From contig JAUSOF010000002.1 in NCBI GenBank assembly GCA_030656145.1, forward strand, positions 124,001-188,000: DNA of 64,000 nt. The letters are read 5' to 3'. The notes under the pieces are model-generated. The model was not told the origin of the DNA. It searched no databases and saw only the letters and a program-made list of their open reading frames with translations. This DNA comes from Pseudomonas sp. GTDB taxonomy: Bacteria > Pseudomonadota > Gammaproteobacteria > Pseudomonadales > Pseudomonadaceae. The translations under genes were made by a program, and so were the position numbers. Of this stretch, positions 56,645 through 64,000 are shown one piece after another. Numbering within the stretch: position 1 is the stretch's first letter; every line of letters begins with the position of its first letter.

Positions 56645-56685
56645 ATTATCCATCAAGAAATAGCCGTTCTTTTGATCCAAGGCAA
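56645..56685 (-). promoter_or_regulatory. uspA promoter with ANR/FNR-type box
   Basis: On the minus strand TTGCC-TTGG-ATCAA (56672-56685) matches the ANR consensus TTGAT-N4-ATCAA at 8 of 10 positions. The -10 box GATAAT is at 56645-56650. The box centre falls about 40.5 bases upstream of the predicted transcript start, the standard class II activator position. Confidence 0.6.
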
Positions 56686-56694
56686 GGGCAGACG

Positions 56695-57138
56695 TCAGTG
56701 CGCACGTAATTGATAGAGTCCGCGACTCTCAGCCACTATGTCGCCATTGACATCGCACAGCTGTAATTCCAATAGATAGTCGGCCTTGCCCCGCTCTTGC
56801 GCCTCGCTCTGCAGTCGCTCGATTTGCTCGGTATCGAGTCGGGCCTCAACGTAAATGTCGCCCGTGGCGGGGCGGCGAAAGCGCAGATTCATCTCTTTGA
56901 CCACCGGGTAGAAACGCTGGCTGTCGAAGCTGGTGAGAAACAGGGCACCGCCGGGAATTTCCGCCAGGGTGAAGAGTGCACCGGCGTACATGCTGCCGAT
57001 ATGGTTCTGGTTGCCGGCAAGCGGCATACACAAGCGCACAAATCCCGGCTCGAGCACCTCGGCCCTGAGACCGCTGCGTTTGACGAAGGCGATGTGCTCT
57101 TCGGTAAGTTGGCGCACCAGTTCAATCGGCATCGACAT
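56695..57138 (-). CDS. Hot-dog thioesterase-like protein (DUF4442/YiiD-C type)
   Basis: This 147-residue single hot-dog domain (PLAGNQNHIGSMYAGALFTLAEIPGGALF is the active-site helix region) resembles the DUF4442 and YiiD C-terminal thioesterases. The substrate is unknown. The ATG at 57138 has GGGAG upstream at about 8 nt. It lies between trxC (93 bp upstream) and uspA on the minus strand and may share a transcript with trxC. It is not part of the aryl polyene operon. Confidence 0.8.
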   Translation of the reverse strand: MSMPIELVRQLTEEHIAFVKRSGLRAEVLEPGFVRLCMPLAGNQNHIGSMYAGALFTLAEIPGGALFLTSFDSQRFYPVVKEMNLRFRRPATGDIYVEARLDTEQIERLQSEAQERGKADYLLELQLCDVNGDIVAESRGLYQLRAH

Positions 57139-57231
57139 TGTTCGGCTCCCTGGGTGAAGGTCAGGCCAGCCTAAAGGTTGAATGGGCGCCGGGTAATGAC
57201 CGCATGGCTGGCCGCGGGTTGACCGATCCGC

Positions 57232-57666
57232 TCAGATGCCTTGCTGGCGCAGCCAGCCCAGTAATTGGGGCAAAGGCAGCGCGCCGCTTTGCCGAGCGAC
57301 CTCCACGCCACCTTTGAGCAGGATCAGGCTGGGGATCGAGCGGATGCCCATCTCTGCCGACAGTTGCGGGTTGGCTTCGCTGTCCAGCTTGGCCAGGCGG
57401 CAGTGGCCCTGCAACTGCGCGGCGGCCTGTTCGTAGATGGGGGCAAAGCTGCGGCATGGGCCGCACCAGCTGGCCCAGATATCAATCAGCAGCGGTAGAT
57501 CGCCTTTGTTCTGTGCAGCGAAGCTGGCCTGGGTCAGCTCGAAGGGTTTGCTCGGCAGCACCTCGGCTTTACAGCGACCGCAGCGTGGCGCATCGCTGAG
57601 GCGTTCAGCGGGGATACGGTTGAGGCCGTTGCAGTGTGGGCAGGGGATGAGCAGGGGGTTGGACAT
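57232..57666 (-). CDS. trxC: Thioredoxin TrxC (thioredoxin 2)
   Basis: This 144-residue thioredoxin has the redox-active C68-G-P-C71 motif in WASWCGPC. The extra N-terminal zinc-finger domain has Cys at 9, 12, 29 and 32 (CPHCNG and CGRCK), which distinguishes TrxC from TrxA. TrxC acts in oxidative-stress repair, and the zinc module tunes its redox potential. The ribosome site is GGAG at 6-nt spacing. It lies 60 bp downstream of metY. Confidence 0.94.
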   Translation of the reverse strand: MSNPLLIPCPHCNGLNRIPAERLSDAPRCGRCKAEVLPSKPFELTQASFAAQNKGDLPLLIDIWASWCGPCRSFAPIYEQAAAQLQGHCRLAKLDSEANPQLSAEMGIRSIPSLILLKGGVEVARQSGALPLPQLLGWLRQQGI

Positions 57667-57726
57667 GGGCGACTCCAGAGGCGGTTATCCCTAATCTGGA
57701 GTCGCTTGCGCAGATATCAAGGGTGA

Positions 57727-59004
57727 TCAGGCCGCGGCGGCGTCCAGCGCCTGGGCCAGGTCGGCGAGGATGTCGTCGCTGTGCTCGATGCCGATGGACA
57801 GGCGCACCATGTCGCGCGGCACGCCGGCGCGCTGCAGTTCTTCGTCATTGAGCTGGCGGTGGGTGGTCGAAGCCGGGTGGCAGGCCAGCGATTTGGCATC
57901 GCCGATATTCACCAGGCGCACCACCAACTGCAGTGCATCGATAAAGCGCGCGCCGGCTTCTTGGCCGCCGACGATGCCGAACGAGAGGATCGAGGCCGGT
58001 TTGCCACCGCAGTAGCGCTGCGCCAGTGCATGCTCCGGGTGATCGGGCAGGCCGGCGTATTTGACCCAAGCCACTTGCGGGTGGTTTTGCAGGTAATGGG
58101 CGACCTTGAGGGCGTTCTCGCAGTGGCGCTCCATGCGCAGGGCCAGGGTTTCCAAGCCTTGCAGAATCAGGAAGGCGTTGAATGGCGACAGCGCCGCGCC
58201 AGTGTTGCGCAGCGGCACCACACGGCAGCGGCCGATAAAGGCGGCGGGGCCGAAGGCTTCGGTGTAGGTCACGCCGTGGTAGGACGGATCCGGCGTGTTG
58301 AGCAGCGGGAAGCGCGCCTGGTTGTCCGCCCAGGGGAATTTGCCGGAATCCACCACGATGCCGCCGATGCTGGTGCCGTGGCCGCCGATGTACTTGGTCA
58401 GCGAGTGCACGACGATGTCTGCGCCATGCTCGAACGGCCGGCAGAGGATCGGCGTGGCCACGGTGTTGTCGACGATCAGCGGCACGCCATGGCGATGCGC
58501 CGCAGCGGCTAAAGCGGCGAGATCAACGATATTGCCCGCTGGGTTGCCGATGGATTCGCAGAATACGGCTTTGGTTTTGTCGTCGATCAGCGCTTCGAGG
58601 GCGGCGATATCGTCGTGGTCGGCGAAGCGTGTTTCGATACCAAAGCGCGGCAGGGTGTGGGCCAGCAGGTTGTAGGTGCCGCCGTACAGCTTGGCCACCG
58701 AGACAATGTTGTCGCCGACCTCGGCCACGGTCTGGATGGCGTAGGTAATAGCCGCCATGCCGGAAGCCACGGCCAGCGCACCGACACCGCCTTCCAGTGC
58801 CGCCACGCGCTCTTCGAGCACGGCGTTGGTGGGGTTCATGATCCGCGAATAGATATTGCCGGCGACCTTCAGGTCGAACAGGTCGGCACCGTGCTGGGTG
58901 TCATCGAAGGCAAAGGAGCTGGTCTGGTAGATCGGTACCGCCACCGCCTTGGTGGTCGGGTCGGGGCTGTAGCCGGCGTGGATGGCCAGGGTTTCCAGTT
59001 TCAT
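57727..59004 (-). CDS. metY: O-acetylhomoserine sulfhydrylase
   Basis: This 425-residue PLP enzyme of the Cys/Met metabolism family makes homocysteine from O-acetylhomoserine and sulfide. The PLP lysine is Lys204 ([10 protein letters not shown]); other blocks are [22 protein letters not shown] and [19 protein letters not shown]. Length and these blocks fit MetY rather than the shorter MetZ/MetB. The ribosome site is AAGGAA at 7-nt spacing. A 165-bp inverted-repeat element lies just upstream of its start region. Confidence 0.95.
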   Translation of the reverse strand: MKLETLAIHAGYSPDPTTKAVAVPIYQTSSFAFDDTQHGADLFDLKVAGNIYSRIMNPTNAVLEERVAALEGGVGALAVASGMAAITYAIQTVAEVGDNIVSVAKLYGGTYNLLAHTLPRFGIETRFADHDDIAALEALIDDKTKAVFCESIGNPAGNIVDLAALAAAAHRHGVPLIVDNTVATPILCRPFEHGADIVVHSLTKYIGGHGTSIGGIVVDSGKFPWADNQARFPLLNTPDPSYHGVTYTEAFGPAAFIGRCRVVPLRNTGAALSPFNAFLILQGLETLALRMERHCENALKVAHYLQNHPQVAWVKYAGLPDHPEHALAQRYCGGKPASILSFGIVGGQEAGARFIDALQLVVRLVNIGDAKSLACHPASTTHRQLNDEELQRAGVPRDMVRLSIGIEHSDDILADLAQALDAAAA

Positions 59005-59095
59005 GCGCGCGTTCCTTCAGGGCAGTTTGAAAGACACGCAGCATGGACAAAGCAGCAAGGTTCGGTCAATGCGTTAGAGCAATGAAACGGGCCCC

Positions 59096-59260
59096 AGGAG
59101 CCCTGTCGGACTTAACACTGTTCTACTGCGGAAAAGCCGGACTTGGCCATTTTTTCTGCTTTCCCTCGTAAAATAGCCAGCTATTCGCCTCGGAAAAGCA
59201 GAAAAACTACCTCAAGCCGGGCTTTCCCTCGCTACGAACGGTCAAGCCCGACAGGCTCCT
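59096..59260. mobile_element. 165-bp MITE-like inverted-repeat element, copy B
   Basis: The ends AGGAGCCCTGTCGGACTT and AAGCCCGACAGGCTCCT are inverted with few mismatches. The interior shares CTACTGCGGAAAAGCCGGA, CTATTCGCCTC and CCTCAAGCCGG-CTTTCCCTCGCTACG with copy A at 12151-12314. It carries no gene. It lies between the permease stop and the metY start. Its terminal repeat is less perfect than that of copy A, suggesting an older insertion. Confidence 0.65.
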
Positions 59261-59292
59261 AGTTTAGATTGATATGTTCGCCGCTTATGCCG

Positions 59293-61089
59293 TTAAACCG
59301 GTGTCAGCGGGAAGAACCAGGGTATGACAAAGCTGGCCACGATCCACAGCAGCAGGTTGAGCGGGATGCCGACTTTCATGAAGTCGGTGAAGCGGTAACC
59401 GCCGGCGTTGTAGACAAAGGTGTTGGTCTGGTAGCCGATGGGGGTGGCGAAACTCGCGCTGGCGGCGAACATCACGGCGACCACAAAGCCCCGCGGGTCG
59501 ACGCCCAGGTGCTGGGCCAGGCCGATGGCGATGGGGGTGACCAGCACCGCCACGGCGTTGTTTGAGAGCATTTCGGTAAGCACCGAGGTCAGCAGGTAGA
59601 TCAGCGACAGCATCAGCAGCGGTCCGGCCCAGGGCAGCCAGCTCATGATGCTTTCCACCAGCAGCTTGACCAGGCCGACCTTGTCCATGGCGATGCTGAT
59701 GGCCAGCATGCCGAAGATCAGGCTGAGGATCTTCCAGTCCACCGCCTTGTAGGCGTCTTCCACATCCAGGCAGCGGGTGGCGAGTACGGTGACCGCGCCG
59801 ATAATGGCCAGGCCCTCGATGGGCATCAGGCCGAAGGCGGCGAGTATCATCACCGACAGGGTGGCGATGATCGCGATGGGCGCCTTGTCGCGGCGGAAGG
59901 CGCGCTCCTGCACGGCGTTGAGGCTGATCAGCTCGCCGTTGTCGGCGAAGCGCTTGATCTGCGAGGGAGTGCCTTCGACCAGCATCACGTCACCGAACTG
60001 CAGTTCGAAGTCATCCAGGTTGCCCTGGATATTCTCGTCCTGGCGATGCACGGCGAGCACCGCGATGCCATAGCGCGCAGTGAGGTCGAGGTCGCGCATC
60101 GGCCGGTGGCTGTAGCGCGAGTTACGCCCGACGATGGCTTCGGCAAGGATCACGTCATGGCTGCTGATGGTTTCGAAGGCATCGCCGCGGTTGAATGTCA
60201 GGTGGCCACTTTCACGCAGATCGACCACGTCTTTCACCTGCCCATGCAGGACCAGGCGGTCGCCGCTGGCCAGCAGGGTGCTATGTGCCGGCTCGGTCAG
60301 TTCCTGCTCCTGGCGGAACAGCTTGAGCACCTGCAGGCCACTGCCGCCGTTGAGATTGGCCTCGGCCAGGGTTTTGCCGATTACGGGCGAGTCGTGCGGC
60401 ACCAGCAACTCGGTCATGAAGGTGCGGTCGAGGTCGGGGCGTAGTTGCTTGGACAGGGTTTCGCGTTCGGGCAGCAGGTGGCGACCAATGGTCAGCAGGT
60501 AGACCATGCCGACCGTGGCGAGGATCAGCCCGGCGCCGGTGATCTCGAAGATGCCGAAGGGCGCCAGGCCGGCCTTGCGTGCTACGCCGTCGACCAGGAT
60601 GTTGGTCGAGGTGCCGATCATGGTCAGGGTGCCGCCGAGGATGGTGGCGTAGGACAGCGGAATCAGCAGTTTCGACGGCAGGCTGCCGCTACGTCTGGCC
60701 AGGGCGATGGCCACCGGGGTAAGAATAGCCACCACCGGGGTGTTGTTCAGGCAGGCCGAGGCGACCAGGGCGGTGATGGTCAGGCCGACAAAGACCCGGA
60801 TCTGACTGGTGCCCACCAGGTTGCCCAGCCAGTTACCCAGGGCATCGATACAACCGGTGCGCTCCAGTGCCGCGGACAGCACGAACATGCAGGCGATGGT
60901 CACTGGCGCCGAGTTGGAGAGCACGCTGAGCACTTCTGCCGGCGATAGCAGCTGGCTGATCAGCAAGGCGGCCACGGCGATGGCCGCGACTATGTCCGGG
61001 CTCCATTTCTCGCGCACGAAGGCATACAACACCCAGGCTAGCAGGGCGCCGACAAACAGCAGGGGCAAGGGCAGTGAGTCCCAGAACAT
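59293..61089 (-). CDS. SLC13/DASS-like anion permease with two RCK_C domains
   Basis: This 598-residue transporter has two halves of membrane helices, each with a conserved SLC13-type block: SACLNNTPVVAILTPVAIALARR in the first and EMLSNNAVAVLVTPIAIGLAQ in the second. Between them two TrkA-C/RCK_C ligand-binding domains lie at about residues 205-380. Proteins with this build are annotated as sodium-dependent sulfate or dicarboxylate permeases; the substrate cannot be read from sequence. The start at 61089 is chosen from a clean AAGGA ribosome site; the open frame continues 16 codons upstream. The neighbouring metY makes a sulfur-related role plausible only as inference. Confidence 0.88.
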   Translation of the reverse strand: MFWDSLPLPLLFVGALLAWVLYAFVREKWSPDIVAAIAVAALLISQLLSPAEVLSVLSNSAPVTIACMFVLSAALERTGCIDALGNWLGNLVGTSQIRVFVGLTITALVASACLNNTPVVAILTPVAIALARRSGSLPSKLLIPLSYATILGGTLTMIGTSTNILVDGVARKAGLAPFGIFEITGAGLILATVGMVYLLTIGRHLLPERETLSKQLRPDLDRTFMTELLVPHDSPVIGKTLAEANLNGGSGLQVLKLFRQEQELTEPAHSTLLASGDRLVLHGQVKDVVDLRESGHLTFNRGDAFETISSHDVILAEAIVGRNSRYSHRPMRDLDLTARYGIAVLAVHRQDENIQGNLDDFELQFGDVMLVEGTPSQIKRFADNGELISLNAVQERAFRRDKAPIAIIATLSVMILAAFGLMPIEGLAIIGAVTVLATRCLDVEDAYKAVDWKILSLIFGMLAISIAMDKVGLVKLLVESIMSWLPWAGPLLMLSLIYLLTSVLTEMLSNNAVAVLVTPIAIGLAQHLGVDPRGFVVAVMFAASASFATPIGYQTNTFVYNAGGYRFTDFMKVGIPLNLLLWIVASFVIPWFFPLTPV

Positions 61090-61210
61090 GAACGTCCTTA
61101 GCGTGCGAATCTCGTGTGAGGCATCGGGCGCGCTCAAGGGCAGCCGCGCGAGGCGCAGAAGATAAGGCTTGCTGCTTAGAGAGTCTAAGAATGTTTGAGA
61201 AGGTTTATAT

Positions 61211-61235
61211 GCCTTTTCGGTTTAACCGATAAGGC
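61211..61235. promoter_or_regulatory. 25-bp near-perfect palindrome upstream of the permease gene
   Basis: GCCTTTTCGGTT (61211-61222) and AACCGATAAGGC (61224-61235) are inverted around one base with a single mismatch pair. It lies about 120 bp upstream of the permease start, the size of a dimeric repressor operator. No regulator is identified. Confidence 0.35.
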
Positions 61236-61359
61236 TGCACCGTTCTCCCAGCCGCGTACTGCGCGTTGCGCCTTACGGACCTTCCACCCAGCTGCCTGGC
61301 GCAGCTGCGCGAGCAGGGCGCCGAGCCGATGGGTGTCGCTGTGCTCAATGCCACGGCAT

Positions 61360-61388
61360 GGGTATCGCTACGCTCAACGCCATCCTAC
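61360..61388. repeat. GTAGG...TTGAGCG repeat, copy 3
   Basis: On the minus strand this reads GTAGGATGGCGTTGAGCGTA followed by GCGATACCC, nearly identical to 35981-36008. A further GTAGGATG at 61411 can pair with it (CATCCTAC), forming a hairpin just after the selO stop. The 341-bp gap 61090-61430 holds this repeat and the palindrome above, and no gene. Confidence 0.75.
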
Positions 61389-61430
61389 GGATTGCTGGCC
61401 GCAGCGCGTTTGTAGGATGTGGCGGGCCGT

Positions 61431-62969
<1,539 letters not shown>

Positions 62970-64000
62970 TTATTGCGGATCGATTGCGGGTGTCGTCGGG
63001 GTGATCGGGTCCTGATCGGGCTCTGCGGCCGGCTTATTAAGCGCGGGCTTGAGTGCGTCGGTCTGGGTTGGTCCCATGCTCTTGCCGGTGCTCAGGTTGA
63101 GTTCCTGGCCCTGCAGGTTCTTGACCATGACCTCGACCTGGTTGAAGGCCATCTCGACGTTGTGCTCGCGGAAGCTCAAGGCGATGCGGGTGAGGATCTC
63201 ATCGGTGGAGGCATTGCGGTCGCCCAGTTCGCGCACGTGGAAGCGCAACTCGTAATCGAAGGTGCTGGCGCTGATCGTAAGGAACAGCACCATGGGTTCC
63301 GGATCGCGCAGCACCCGTGGATTTTCTACGGCGGCTTGCATCATCAGCTTGCGCGCGAGCGCCAGGTCGGTCTCGTAAGCCACGCCAATCTTGATGATCA
63401 CCCGGGTGACGGTGTCGTTCAGCGACCAGTTGACCAGCTGGTCGGTGACGAAGGTTTTGTTCGGGACGATAATTTCCTTGCGATCGAAGTCGGTGATGGT
63501 GGTGGCGCGGATACGGATCTTGCTCACCGTGCCGGACAGGTTGCCGATGGTCACCACGTCGCCGATGCGCACTGGGCGTTCGAACAGAATGATCAGGCCG
63601 GAAATGAAATTGGCGAAAATTTCCTGCAGGCCGAAACCGAGGCCGACCGATAGCGCTGCCACCAGCCATTGCAGTTTGTCCCAGCTGACCCCGAGGGTGG
63701 ACAGGGTGACCACGAAGCCGATCGCGACGATCAGGTAGGACAGCAGGGTGGTGGTGGCGTAGGCGCTGCCCTGTGCCAGTTTCAGGCGCGACAGCACCAG
63801 CACTTCAAGCAGGCCCGGCAGGTTTCGGGCCAGGGCCGCGGTGATGCCGACAATCACGAGTGCGCCGAGCACGTCGCTGAGGCTGATGGGCACCAGGCTG
63901 GCGGTTTCGCCGGTGCCGCTGCTGTATTCGTAGAGGGTGATGTTGTCCAGGTAGGCGAACACCGAGATCAGGTCGGCCCAGACCCAGTAAAGCCCGGCAA
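62970..64000 (-). CDS. MscK-type mechanosensitive channel, C-terminal part (5' end outside window)
   Basis: The frame stays open through the window edge. The GTG at 63962 is not a real start, because the upstream codons continue the conserved GLYWVWADLISVFAYLDNITL of large KefA/MscK-like channels. Visible are two membrane helices, the MscS pore helix (VAALSVGLGFGLQEIFANFISGLIIL), the beta domain (ERPVRIGDVVTIGNLSGTVSKI) and the cytoplasmic vestibule. A Pro/Asp-rich tail follows. The channel opens on membrane tension to release solutes. The full protein likely has a long periplasmic region and many helices upstream. Confidence 0.9.
   Translation of the reverse strand, partial: AGLYWVWADLISVFAYLDNITLYEYSSGTGETASLVPISLSDVLGALVIVGITAALARNLPGLLEVLVLSRLKLAQGSAYATTTLLSYLIVAIGFVVTLSTLGVSWDKLQWLVAALSVGLGFGLQEIFANFISGLIILFERPVRIGDVVTIGNLSGTVSKIRIRATTITDFDRKEIIVPNKTFVTDQLVNWSLNDTVTRVIIKIGVAYETDLALARKLMMQAAVENPRVLRDPEPMVLFLTISASTFDYELRFHVRELGDRNASTDEILTRIALSFREHNVEMAFNQVEVMVKNLQGQELNLSTGKSMGPTQTDALKPALNKPAAEPDQDPITPTTPAIDPQ

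Noticed and set aside
63962..63964. GTG at 63962 as the start of a short MscS-like channel
   Set aside because: Conserved MscK-type residues continue upstream in frame to the end of the window, so the gene is truncated by the window edge.

Overview
The window is a chromosomal segment of a Pseudomonas-type gammaproteobacterium with high GC. The evidence is the medium-chain-length PHA locus (phaC1-phaZ-phaC2-phaD facing phaI-phaF), the hslVU / SPOR / argS / priA / rpmE block, the pilMNOPQ-aroK-aroB-damX-gltBD-hemE block, and the uspA / metY / selO / mechanosensitive-channel block. From memory this follows the gene order of the P. aeruginosa chromosome. No tRNA, rRNA, CRISPR array, phage or complete insertion sequence was seen.

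Layout. 1-6.7 kb: PHA storage. Phasins run on the plus strand, and the two synthases, depolymerase and TetR regulator run on the minus strand from a sigma-54-like promoter. 7-9.4 kb: the HslVU protease operon with a sigma-32-type promoter and a trailing DUF971 gene. 9.5-14.6 kb: SPOR protein, argS and priA. 14.7-18.6 kb: rpmE, a secreted nuclease, an M48 lipoprotein protease and malic enzyme. 18.9-21.4 kb: PBP1A, divergent from the type IV pilus operon pilMNOPQ (21.5-26.5 kb). The pilus genes are followed by shikimate genes aroK/aroB, damX, glutamate synthase gltBD and hemE (to 37.2 kb).

37.4-54.6 kb is the accessory highlight: a 17-kb, nearly gap-free minus-strand operon of about 20 genes for an aryl polyene (APE) type pigment. 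It holds two ketosynthases plus a chain-length factor, a ketoreductase, two hot-dog dehydratases, two acyl carrier proteins, an AMP-ligase, acyltransferases, a glycosyltransferase, a thioesterase, a LolA-like carrier, an MMPL exporter and a DUF3261 lipoprotein. It departs from the simple APE plan in several ways. It has its own MIO-type aromatic amino acid ammonia-lyase and a flavoprotein with flavin-dependent-halogenase signatures. It also carries a methyltransferase, a fused AMP-ligase/dehydratase, separate glycosyltransferase and acyltransferase genes, and an unannotated 33-codon ORF wedged by overlaps between the dehydratase and ketoreductase genes. Together these suggest that the operon makes its own aryl starter, extends it to a polyene, possibly halogenates and methylates the ring, and exports a lipid-anchored product.

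54.9-64 kb returns to core genes: an orphan ParA, a tandem universal stress protein with an ANR-type box, a thioesterase-fold protein, trxC, metY, an SLC13-like permease with RCK_C domains, selO and the C-terminal part of an MscK-type channel (cut by the window end). The window also holds several intergenic repeat families: two copies of a 164/165-bp inverted-repeat element, three copies of a GTAGG...TTGAGCG repeat, two copies of a GTAGGGTG...GTGCGCACC repeat, and REP-like hairpins. Two of these repeats sit in the only sizeable spacers of the APE operon.
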